Source: Physocladia obscura (Eukaryota; Chytridiomycota; Chytridiomycetes; Chytridiales; Chytriomycetaceae). From it: a stretch of 18,592 nucleotides of DNA. Every line of letters starts with the position of its first letter. The stretch's first letter is position 1. The DNA lies in contig JADGJH010000439.1 in the NCBI GenBank assembly GCA_027596945.1, forward strand, positions 1 through 18,592, written 5' to 3'. Position numbers and translations under genes: made by a program. The notes beneath the pieces were generated by a model. The model worked only from the letters and a program-made list of their open reading frames with translations, had not been told where the DNA came from and ran no database searches. Positions 1 through 9,932 of this stretch are shown piece after piece.

Positions 1-187
1 AAGATAAGGTCAGTACAATGCATTAATAAAACAAGCTTGCTTTAAAAATGCTTGAAATTACGTTGATTTTTTTTTTTATCTTTTTTTTTCTCCATTTGTT
101 TAATTCGTGTTGCTTCTGTGTCTATTTGTAATTGGAATAAATCAGGGTCACAGAAATTTGGCAAGGAAAAAAAGAAAAAGAAAGAAA
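1..187. other. 5' flank of FKS1, no gene seen
   Basis: AT-rich sequence with T runs near 65-90 and a purine-rich stretch (about 160-187) immediately before the chosen FKS1 start. The FKS1 frame stays open upstream to about 107, but no ATG is seen before 188. It probably holds the 5' UTR and part of the promoter. I see no other supportable feature. Confidence 0.5.
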
Positions 188-3100
188 ATGGCCACGAAGG
201 CTTATGCAACTGGACAAAGCCAGACGCGATTGAAAGAGGTGGTGACTTCATCGGGAGAAGACAGCGACGAAGAAAGCGGCAGTGAAAGTTACAGCGAACA
301 TGAAAGCGAGACCGACACGGATGACAGTGACAACGGTCTCAGCGCGGATAAGACAACGGATAAAGAACCGAGTGGCGGCTATTTGCATTCCACAGCTGCT
401 TCCACTCAATCATCATTCCGCAACTTTGCCTACCAGCAGCAGCAATCTCACTCTCGGTCCCAGTCGCAAGAACATAATCGGTCTCTTTCTGCGCAGGTGC
501 GGAGCGCGTCGGCTACAAGTATTCCGGCAAGTATTCAGCCTCGTTCGCGTGCCTTGCAGTCACAGGCTGCATTGATCAGCTCCCGTGCATCGTCTGCCAG
601 TCGGGCGTCATTCTCTGGTGCCGAGAGTATTATCTCTTCTGGCCAGTCTGCCCATGGATCATATAACACTGAATATAGCTCTTTTAATCCACTACTATCT
701 CTCGATGCAATTGCTTTAGAGCTTTTGACTGCGTTTGGGTTTGTAGGCACTTAAAACTTTTTCCAAACCCTCAAACCCTACTCTAGGTTCAAATAACCGA
801 AAAAAATAAATTGTCACAGATTTCAACAAGATGTGCTCAAAAACACCAAGGAGATGTTGGCAACACTCATTCAATCCCGTGCTGCATCATATTTTGACAC
901 GACTGCTTCGCCTACTTCTGTCGCTGCACTTCACCAACAGCAGGTTGTTTCCTCGACACACAAACGAACATCACGCCAATCAAACTCTGCTTTGATTGCC
1001 TTACCACCAATTTCTGTCAAGCTTGATAGTGAACCGACTGGAAATCTTGCTGCAGGCCTTGTGTCCCTTCATAATGATTATATTTATGGCAAGAACTCAA
1101 ACTATCGCAGATGGTGTTTGTCTGATCCTATTCGTGATCCTGGAATTTCGTATGATGTTGCGTTGAGAGCGTGGAGACGAAAGTTTCGATCTGTTCGACT
1201 CTATGTGAGTTTCAACGTTCTTGAAAACAACGTTCAAACAAATAAAATAGGAAAAAACCAAACAAATGTTTCTGTACTTTGCAATCACACAAGAATCTTC
1301 CAACACGCGGCTCATGCCCGAGCTCATGTGGTTTCTTTTCAAGACAGCGACAGAACATTTGGAAACTAATACCAGAACCTTTCTTCCTGAATACGATTTC
1401 TTGAATCGTATTGTCAAGCCCATTTATGATTTTCATGCAGATCAGCTGTACGCAAAAAATGAGAAAGGGCGATTTGTTAGGCGGGAACGAGACCACGCTG
1501 AAATTATTGGGTATATTTTTTGCAATGCCTTAACTTAATATACTGACGTTGTATCTCCAATGTTTTATTTTCCAGATATGATGATCTGAATGAACTCTTT
1601 TGGGATTCTTACACTATGGATCAAATTGTGCTAAAAAATGGAACAAAGTTTTTCGACCTCCCCACTGCAAATCGTTGGGAGAATCTCGGCGAAATAGATT
1701 GGAAAAAGTCAGCAAAAAAAACTTACTATGAACGCAGAACTTTTATTATCCATCTCATAGTCAATTATTCTCGACTTGTTGCTTTTGTGAGTCATTTTTA
1801 TTGCCAAATTTTTTTTTGCTTTTTTGAAAAAAAATTTTCCAGCTTCTTGGCACATTTCTATTTTTCTTATTGACGCTTTTGGCTCCTGTCGTTTGGGATC
1901 ACCGATTTGGCCCTGTTTCACCCTATGATTCCCCATATGTAGTCAGCCAGATACCAGCTATGCCTGGCGCTCTTCGTGGAACTGCATTTTCTATCGGAGG
2001 ACTAGTGGCTATCTTCATCACTCTGGTTGCCACAATCTCCGAAAAATTTTACCTTCCAAGAACTAGGCGTAATCTTTCAATCACCAATGGTCGAGTTTCG
2101 GTTGCTGGGATCCTTTTTATTATTTGTGCTGCTCCAATAGCTGCAATTGGTTTTCTATACTTTTCGTTTTCCGGTGACCCTAATGGCAAGGCAATAATTG
2201 GACTGTCTGTTGTCGCTGTCATTTTGAATGTTATTGGATTTTTTGTGGCCTCTTTTGTTCCGTTACAAGACTTGAGTCGTCGAAAAATTTACAATCAAGA
2301 ATTTGTTGGTCGAATTTCGAAGATGACCAAGGCGCAAAGAGGAACAAGTATTGCATTTTGGACCGTGCTTTTGATTGCAAAATTTTTGGAGTCTTACTTT
2401 GTTATATTCCATCCTGCCATTCCCGCTCTTGAAAGTATTTATGCAATGGATACACGGACTTGCATGAATCAAGATGTTGTCAACATGTGTATGGTTCTTA
2501 AATGGTTTACTTTTGCAATGCTATCCACATTACTGCTGGTTTTCTACTTTTTGGACACTTACGTTTGGTGGCTACTATTGCAAGGTGTTCTACAATATGG
2601 GTTGTCAACTTTCAAAATCTTTAAACTTTGGAGCTGGGAACAGGCTTTTCCTGTCTTGCCATCTAAACTTTTATCTCGTCTTGTTTCGGTTGCTGAAATG
2701 CCGCCTGTTGGAAACTACAGGACGCTCAATGCGCAAATTTGGAATTCTATTATTGATAGCTTTAAAGAAGATCATTTAATTTCAGAAGCGCAACATTCAA
2801 AGCTTTCTTTCACTGAAACTTTTGATGGATTGGATGGTAATTCTGTTTTTTTGGCAGCTTCTGATAGGGGACGCCATTCTACAGAAAGCATAACTTCTTT
2901 GCTGCGCGTTGACAGTCAGTCAAGTTTGGCTTCAAGTATAGTTGCAAGTATCGCCATGGAAAGTCGTTTGGGTGAATATGCAAACCGCGTTTACATGGAT
3001 CCAGAATACTTGACAATGCTGAGAGATGGTGCGACAAAAATCAAATTTTTTGGCCCTGATTCGGAGGCTGAACGACGTCTCAAGTATCTCGCTCATTCGC

Positions 3101-6100
3101 TCGACATGAATTTTCCAACTCCTGCCCCTGTTAAAAAAATGCCCAATTTCGGTCTCTTGATTCCGCACTATGCCGAAAAGATCATTTTTTCCTTCGAAGA
3201 ACTGACTACTCTCAGTAATGGCGCTTCTATGACTCTTTTATCTTATCTTAGATCCCTTCATCGAAATGAATGGGACAATTTGATGGAAGAATGTCGCGAG
3301 CTTCTGGAGGATGACGAAGACCCATCCAATCAGGTTGTTCTTGACAATCAGTCGTTTGTATCTGCGATTTCGTTGAACAATATCGATACAAATGTCGGCG
3401 ATTCGATTCCAGTTCAAATTCGACTTCAAGTGCGACTCTGGGCTTCTCGCCGGCAGCAATCACTCTACCGTACAGTGTCTGGTGTTTTCAAGTATTATGA
3501 AGCCCTGGAGCTTAAATATCGTATTGAAAATGCTGATGAACTTGGAGATCTTGAAGAAGCTGAACGGAACCGAATTGTGAAGAATGCTGTGAAGGATAAA
3601 TTCAAACTAACGATATCCATGCAACGTTATGCGGAATTCTCAGAAGAAGAGAAAGATAACACGAAGCTTCTATTTGATTTGTTCCCGTCCATTACTGTCG
3701 TGTATCCAGGTGATAATTTAATTTGATTTTTCTTGAAAATAAAACTGACTGAATTTTATCTGTGAACAGAGCGTGTGTTACAACCCGATGGAACTGAAAA
3801 AGTCTTCACAAGAATGATCGACGGATTTTGTGATTTAGACCTTAACAATGAATATATTCCCAAGTTGAATATCGAACTTCCAGGTTGGCCAATTTTGGGT
3901 GACGGAAAGGGATGTAATCAAAGTCATGGGTAAGTTTATCACTTGATTCTGGTGCCTTATTATAACACCTTTTCAGTATTTATTTCACACGAGGAGAGTT
4001 TTTGCAAGTGCTCGATGCGAATCAAGATCACTATTTTGAAGGTGAATTCGTTTTATATGCGACATTTTCGTTGTCATTTATATGTTTTACAGAATGCATG
4101 AAAGTTGGATCTGTTTTGAAAGAGTTTAAAGTAGAAGCTGGAGATGATCCAGTTGGTCTTGTTGGTGTGCGTGAAAGTATTTTTTCAGCTGGTATTGGTG
4201 CTGTTGCTGATTTTTCTGCAACTACGGAAACGACGTTGGTGTCCTTGTATCAACCGACTTTACACAAGCTTGGTATGCGTTTGCATTATGGCCATCCGGA
4301 CTTTTGGAATTTGAGGTGATTGAAAAAAAAACTGATACGAGATTTTGCCTGAGATTTCTTACTTCTTTTTTTTTTTTTTTGCAGTTACGCACTGCCGCGA
4401 GGAGGTGTTTCAAAGGCACAAAAAGGTCTTCACGTCAATGAAGATATTTATGTTAGTTTTCTCTTTCTCTCTCTCTCTCTCTCTCTGTCTCTGTTTGTCT
4501 GTTTGACTGAAATATTTTTTAATTTTAGGCAGGAATGATGGTAATGTTGCGTGGAGGCAAAAATCTTCACTGTGAATATACACAAGTGGGGAAGGGAAAA
4601 GATCTTGGATTGAACTCTGTCATGGGGTACTTTTCAAAGCTTGCAATGGGTATGTCAGAGCAAGTTCTTTCCCGTGAACAGTATAGACTTGGAACTACAC
4701 TTTCATTTGATCGACTTTTAACATTCTATTTCGCCAACCCGGGTTTCATCATGAGTAACGTTTCTGCAATGCTCTCAATGCAAATGTTAACACTTTTCTA
4801 CGTATGTATTTCGGCGCTGAGCAATTCTATGACAGCTTGTCCGGGTTGGGATGTTTTGGGTGACGGAAATTTTAATGAAACGCAAGTTGAATTGAATCCT
4901 CCACCTTTTGGCTGTGCGATTTTTTCACCTATTTACGACTGGCAAACTCGAATTGTGTTGACTTTGTAAGTAGCTTTTGCTCCTTCATTTTTTGGCCGCT
5001 AAACTTGTTTCTCTATTATAGCATTCCTGTTATCTTCATCATTTTGATTCCAGTAATGATGCATACTGCTTTGGAACGTGGAATTATGTCACTCCTTCGA
5101 TACATGCGCCAAATATTGTCCCTGAACTTGCTTTTCTCTGTGTTTTCGACACAAGTTTGGGCGCGTTCATTCTTGAATACTGCCACATTTGGCCAAGCTC
5201 GCTACATTGCTACTGGTCGATCTGTAGAAATTGCTCGCAAGACTTTTGCTTCACTGTACGGGAACTATAAGGAGATGTCTATGGGAATTGGCTTGGCATT
5301 GGTTTGTGCTGTGTTATATGCATCTGCGTCTACTGGTTCCAATGCTTCTCTTATTTTTCTGTGGATTTCTGTTGAGTTATTTTTTGATTTTTATCTTTAT
5401 TCTTCTGACTGAACTGTTTTTTTCTTCTTCCCCAGGTCCCACCACTGTTTCTTGCGCCATTTTTGTATAATCCTCACCAATTCCGCTTTGAGGATTTTGT
5501 GCAAGACTACTATGCAACATTGCAGTGGTTTGGGTTTGGGTCTGTCCGCAGCTCCGATCCCAAAGCAGATTCATGGTTGGCTTTCCATAAGCGCCATCGA
5601 ACGCAATACACAGGAACTAGAATTGATCCAAACGATAAAAAAGGCACTGTCAAAGAAACTCGGAGACGTGCATGGCGAAGCGTCATCTGGCTGCATGAAA
5701 TTGTGTACCCGGTAATTATTGCTTTGACAGCATTGACTATTTATAGTGCTGGAAGTGGTGGTGGAATTAGACTGGGTTTGTATTTGGCTGGAGTATCTGC
5801 CTTTCCAATGCTCTCAAATGCTTTGATGCTTTTGGTTATATTCTTAATTACCTTAACAATTGGACCAATTGCTTCATTTGCTGCAAAAAATAATGGAATC
5901 GCGCCAGTTACTGTTGGAATTTTAAGACTATGGTCGGGAATTAATTTACTTCTAGTCATGGTCGGTTGTTGGATTCTGGCGGATTTTACGTTCACGAAGT
6001 CAATTCTTGGGTTCCTTTGTTTTTGCATGGTTCAACGCTTGTACGTTCGTTTCGTCACATTGTGTCTTCCAAGAGAAGTTGAAACAAGCTCTTCAAACTT

Positions 6101-6890
6101 GGCTTGGTGGGATGGTCGTTGGAATCGTGTGAATGGAATTCGTGCATTTGTTGGGCCAGTTCGTGAATTCTTCTGCAAGATGATTGAAATGACTGCGTTT
6201 GCAATGGATGTTTTTCAGGCACACGTTATTCTGCTAATCATGTTTCCATTCACTTGGATCAAATACTTGGATGATGTTCAAAGTCTTATGGTTCTTTGGA
6301 TTCCTGCCAACAACACCAAAAAGATTTTGAGCGATGAGGAAAGATCTAAACTGCGTCGTCGAAAGTTTTTTGGATTGAGTATATTCAGTATTTTCATTTT
6401 GCTTCTCGTCGTTCTTTTGATTCCGTCGTGGTGGGTTCCATCAGCGTTGCGAACAGCACAAATGAACTTCAAGCATAAAATGTGGAGCTGGCGCTTTGGG
6501 AAAACATCATGCAGCTCCAGCATTACTTGTCCAAACAACGAACAGTGCGTTTTTGCGACTTTCCCTCAAGTTTGGAACCTTGATTATGGTGTTTGCTATC
6601 CAATCCCGACGGCTATCCAGTATCAAACATGTGGCGGCAATATTGCTGACCCCGCGGTTTGCGAAAGCAAATATCAATGTTTTTATCCAACAAACGGAAC
6701 TTCTGATGGAACAGGATACTGCTATCTGCGTGAAAAGAATGGCGGTACTGGTGACACGTGCATTACATCTAATAGCACAAATTATTTCAACTCGATTGGA
6801 ACTTTGAATCAATGCGAAAGTCGACTTTTATGTACGGCTTCACCCAATTTTCCATTCGTTGGATATGGTTATTTGGGAACCTGTGAGTGA
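188..6890 (+). CDS. FKS1: 1,3-beta-glucan synthase catalytic subunit (Fks1, GT48), 12 exons
   Basis: Integral plasma-membrane enzyme that polymerises UDP-glucose into cell-wall 1,3-beta-glucan, normally activated by Rho1-GTP. Exons: 188-738, 820-1204, 1251-1510, 1576-1786, 1843-3709, 3770-3929, 3977-4041, 4093-4315, 4385-4451, 4529-4965, 5022-5370, 5436-6890; they sum to 6030 nt in one frame, giving 2009 aa. Order: acidic Ser-rich N-tail (1-185), FKS1 accessory domain (about 170-460), first membrane block (470-690), cytosolic GT48 catalytic region (about 830-1400), second membrane block (1405-1862), Cys-rich tail (1884-2009). Recognisable family segments include SEAERRL, IPHYAEKI, LYRTVSG, TRGEFLQ..DANQD, RGGVSKAQKGLHVNEDIY, EQVLSREQYRLGT and ARYIATGR. 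The joins rebuild conserved motifs exactly, for example FGF|Q and G|YDD. Start: the first ATG of the open frame, after a purine-rich leader. It is longer than yeast Fks1 (about 1876 aa), mostly because of the tail. Oddities: no WGE motif, altered drug hot spots, and a possible splice donor overlapping the stop. Confidence 0.96.
4452..4528 (+). repeat. (CT)10 microsatellite inside FKS1 intron 9
   Basis: The intron runs from a GTTAGT donor at 4452 to an AG at 4527-4528. It contains a perfect (CT)10 at 4467-4486 followed by looser CTGT/TGTCTG repeats. It is pyrimidine-rich on the coding strand and lies in the usual polypyrimidine region. The preceding intron (4316-4384) ends in a run of 15 T (4366-4380) directly before its GCAG acceptor. 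Both runs are likely to vary in length between strains. Confidence 0.85.
6510..6887 (+). other. Cys-rich C-terminal tail of Fks1: three tandem four-Cys units
   Basis: Part of the last FKS1 exon, residues 1884-2009, after the last predicted membrane segment (about 1836-1862). Twelve cysteines fall in three groups of four: C-x5-C-x5-C-x15-C, C-x9-C-x5-C-x13-C and C-x17-C-x5-C-x16-C. The middle C-x5-C spacing is identical in all three, and the fourth Cys follows GV, GY or GT and is followed by Y, Y or E. NGT, NST and similar N-glycosylation sequons are present. The even, repeated cysteine pattern suggests a disulfide-bonded, non-cytosolic module. Yeast Fks1 as I know it has no such region. Confidence 0.85.
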
Positions 6891-7034
6891 AATTTGTTGA
6901 AGTTTGTGCAAATACTTTATCTATTCTTTTCTTATATGCTGCACGCTTTTTTTATTTGCTGACTTGAGAAAATAAAAATTTTTTGATTTTTTTTTTCAAG
7001 AATGTGATGATAATTTATTGTCATGTTTTTATGT
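6891..7034. terminator. Shared convergent 3' region of FKS1 and ADA2 with poly(A) signals
   Basis: This 144-bp space separates the FKS1 stop from the ADA2 stop. AATAAA occurs on the + strand at 6971-6976, as a likely signal for FKS1. On the minus strand it occurs at 7019-7014 and 6956-6951, as likely signals for ADA2. The signals interleave, so the two 3' UTRs probably overlap as antisense tails. Confidence 0.55.
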
Positions 7035-9039
7035 TCAAATTGTAAACTGAATCCATCCATTGATGACAAACAAGTCATAAATCTGCTGCGTTTTAAGTAC
7101 ATCAATTTTGATTAATCGCCGGGCCTCTTTGCGCGACAGACCACCCTGCTCTGCGTAATGACGAAGCAGGGTTTCTTTGATCATCAGATACGCACGCGGT
7201 AAAATTCGCAGGTTTGAACACAGTTGCTGTTCATTCGGAAGCAATAAATCAACACCATCCGAAGACGAAATATCCAATGGGTTCAGCGCCTTTTTAATAT
7301 TCCCGCCTGTGGGTCCTGCCGTTACTGTCGGTGATCCAAAATTTAACGAGGTCGATGAAAATGCGCGAGGGATCGTCGATGATTGCCCGCGAATAGGTGG
7401 AGGAGGCTTTACAAGAAAAATAAGTCAAAAAAAAGGGGAGGAGGAGGGGTGGGGAAACAAAACTACTCTTCCAGCAACTCGACTTAATCCTGCAGCTTTG
7501 TATTGTGCCTGAGAAAAAAATTTTAAAAACAAAACAAAATTGATTGAATTTAAACAGAATATACCCTCGACAGTTTGTCTCTTTCGTACGCTGAAGCATC
7601 CGAAAAATTTGTAACACCCATTCTTCTAAATTCTTGTAGAAGAGAAATGCGTGCCCGAAGTCTTTGCTCACCTATTTGGTTCATTAGATTTTCGTGATAC
7701 ATTTTTTTTTGTCTGCAAATGACAAAAGAGGAGTTTTTTTTTTTGATTATTATTTTTAACTCGCTTTGCTTAATGCTTTATTCTCACGAACGTAGCATTC
7801 CTTCGGAAAAATCTTCAAAATCGGCGGCTGTTTGCAGCTTCGCAAAAACACGAATTCGGCCAAGCAAGTCTCGTTCATCTTTACTACGTTTTTTTTCAAT
7901 GTTCTGCTGCTTCTTAAAATCAAACATGATATTACGATCCTTGAGAAACTTTTTTCGTTCGATACGTCTGTCGAGATACATGTTATAAATATTGAGCATA
8001 GTTGTTTTTAATGCTGTTAATATAAAGAAAAAATAATTTTGAGAGAGTATATATAAGTGAATTATCGAAAAAAAGAAAATAAACTAAGATATGATGCTCA
8101 CAAATTTCTTCAGGAGTGTCGTGGTCCTCAAAAGCCATGTCTTTGACTGGATTTTCAGCCTCGTGTTCAAATTCATGGTCAAATTCGTCACGACCAGGCA
8201 TATACCCTTGAATTTCATGATTTGCTGGTCCGCTTGTACATGACTGGAAAAATAAAATTAATATACCCTAGACAAAAAAACAAAAAAAAAAAAAATTGGG
8301 CTTACGCGTTCAGGTTTTCGCAATGGCGGATTCGGATCACGGCATATGTACTTTCGTGTAGAGAATTTGTCAAATTCAATGGACATATTCTAAGAGTAAA
8401 CGAATGAGGAATAGATGTTTTAGCAAAACAACATTGTATTGCTTACAGGGATTGGCCAGGATTCAGACGCGCAGTAGACTGATCTGTAATGTGCATCAAG
8501 TTCTTCCTTAGACTTTGTGCCGATATGAGTGGAAATCTGGTCCCAGTTACTGAGGAACTGATTAAATACAAACTGCGGTTTGAAGGAGGTGTGAAGGAGA
8601 AAGCAACAGATTACCCAATGCCGTATAGCTTGAGGCCATCGACAAGAAGAAGTTCCTCATGAGCAGTCCACTTTGCGTCGAATAGCGGCCAGTCGAGACC
8701 TTCCTTGACGAGATAGTCATGTGTGCGTCGGTGGGTTTTTGGCTGGGCACCACTCGCAAAGCACGAAACGCAAAGATCGAAAGGCTCAGCATCGATTGCG
8801 ATTGCTGCTCCAGTTTCAGTTTCAGTTCCCATACTTGATCCTCCGCCGCCCGATCCGTCGCCGCCAAGCACACCATTAATATTCGATCCGTTAGTATTCG
8901 ATCCGTTTATTATTCCAGCACTCAGCCCGGCGCACACCGCACATGATAAATGCAGCATATGCGTTAGGTCCCGCGCGCACACATCGCAATGCACAAGGAA
9001 ACCAAACTCATCGTCTTTGTCTTTGTTCTTGTCTTCCAT
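7035..9039 (-). CDS. ADA2: SAGA/ADA transcriptional adaptor Ada2 (ZZ + SANT + SWIRM), 8 exons
   Basis: Adaptor subunit that activates the Gcn5 histone acetyltransferase in the SAGA/ADA complexes. Exons (minus strand): 9039-8615, 8549-8447, 8389-8306, 8243-8102, 8013-7788, 7712-7565, 7508-7467, 7406-7035; the total is 1542 nt, 513 aa. ZZ zinc finger at about 14-111 ([20 protein letters not shown], then H103 and H107); SANT domain at about 120-172 ([25 protein letters not shown]); ADA2 core motif [13 protein letters not shown] at about 210; helical DRRIERKK and [13 protein letters not shown] central region; Pro/Ser-rich linker coded by the start of exon 8; C-terminal SWIRM at about 440-513, ending in [14 protein letters not shown]. 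The splice joins restore conserved words, such as GI|GNWDQ and LR|S. Odd: about 53 residues separate C36 and C90 in the ZZ finger, where the family has only a few. The stop lies 144 bp from the convergent FKS1 stop. Confidence 0.95.
8780..8933 (-). other. Low-complexity insertion inside the Ada2 ZZ finger
   Basis: Part of ADA2 exon 1, residues about 37-86. It is Gly/Ser/Asn/Thr-rich ([13 protein letters not shown], then a poly-Gly stretch, then TETETGAA). At DNA level an approximate 15-bp unit containing AACGGATCGAATA is repeated in tandem near 8880-8911, so repeat expansion is a plausible origin. The frame stays open across it. An in-phase intron cannot be fully excluded, but the donors here are weak and the encoded repeat looks like coding low complexity. 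Confidence 0.7.
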
Positions 9040-9122
9040 TTGTTAACAGTGAGAACAGTGTCGAAAATTCAATGTGTTCTTTTCAAACTCATCCCTTGAA
9101 CCACCCTTCACTCTTTCACTCT

Positions 9123-9932
9123 TCAGTACAATGCGTGCGTTGAATATTCTGCTACCTCTTTGGCCGGCAAAAACGACAGCCAGTCCGATTGTGACGTCGG
9201 CAACAGCCCCATCGCGTTGCATTTCCACACCCCCAGCATAACCAGACTCAGCTGCGCCAACACATACACTATCTTTGGCAATAGAAGTAAGTGGTTGCCG
9301 ACCGTTTTACCACTGGCTGTTTTTGTTGTCGTTTCGAAACGTTTGAATGCTAAAAAATAACACGTATACACCGCCAAATGTGAATAGATTTCATACATCT
9401 AATCGAAAGACACTAACCAAGCTGCGTGGCGAAAATCGCGCGTCCAGCGTTTAGAAATAACATCGCCGTTGTCATGATTGAAAAAATCTGAACGCTGTTT
9501 CCTGACATATATAACATAATTCCATTCATTGGAATTTGTTTCAATGGACTTAGTGCAGTTTCCCAAGATTTCTATATATGCGTATGTATTTATATATTAC
9601 TGCCATTTGATGCTTCAGCATCATCATTTTTCGACGTACCTTCATTTTTAAATTCGCCAAATTCGCATTTACAGTTTCTTGTTCGTCACTACTGACTTTG
9701 GACTTTATTACAAAAGTTTATTTGTAAATCAGCATGATTATATTAATATATGGATTAATAAATAAAAATTAGATATGAGAATGATCAATCCAAAAAATCC
9801 ATTCTTTCGTTATTTTGTTCTCGCTACATATCTTGATTACTTACGTTCGTTTGCTCCTTCGTAGGATTCGTACCAAAAGTTTTTGACACCGAAAACCCTC
9901 TCGGTTCAACGCTCGCATCACTTAGCTTATGG
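9123..9932 (-). CDS. EMC4: ER membrane protein complex subunit 4 (EMC4), at least 4 exons, 5' end unresolved
   Basis: EMC4 is a small multi-pass subunit of the EMC insertase, which inserts and folds membrane proteins in the ER. Exons that I can join (minus strand): 9349-9123, 9571-9418, 9702-9640 and an upstream segment ending at 9845. Introns are 9417-9350, 9639-9572 and 9844-9703. The spliced protein reads KSWETALSPLKQIPMN, then GIMLYMSGNSVQIF (first membrane segment), FKRFE, KIVYVLAQLSLVMLGVWKC (second membrane segment), MGLLPTSQSDWLSFLPAKE and EVAEYS before the stop. This is the known EMC4 order (KQIPMN..MYMAGN; YKCQSMGLLPT..SDWL) and is closest in feel to plant and human EMC4. The upstream exon reads EPRGFSVSKTF, comparable with the PPGFSR segment of plant EMC4. 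No in-frame ATG is visible there, so a further exon is needed. 9932 is only a putative acceptor boundary. Confidence 0.85.

Noticed and set aside
743..750. Alternative FKS1 exon 1 donor GTAGGC at 743, or termination at 752-754
   Set aside because: Using 743 breaks the frame with exon 2. The donor at 739 restores the conserved FGFQ motif and the downstream frame, so the in-line stop lies inside the intron.
743..790. Telomere-like CAAACCCTCAAACCCTA in FKS1 intron 1
   Set aside because: Only two imperfect units inside an intron that splices cleanly to restore FGFQ; not evidence for an interstitial telomere.
8723..9046. Open frame of 107 codons on the + strand over ADA2 exon 1
   Set aside because: Pro/Ser-rich shadow of the Gly/Ser insertion on the opposite strand; no family resemblance.
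9160..9360. Possible + strand small protein over EMC4
   Set aside because: The minus strand carries the recognisable EMC4 C-terminus in the same place.
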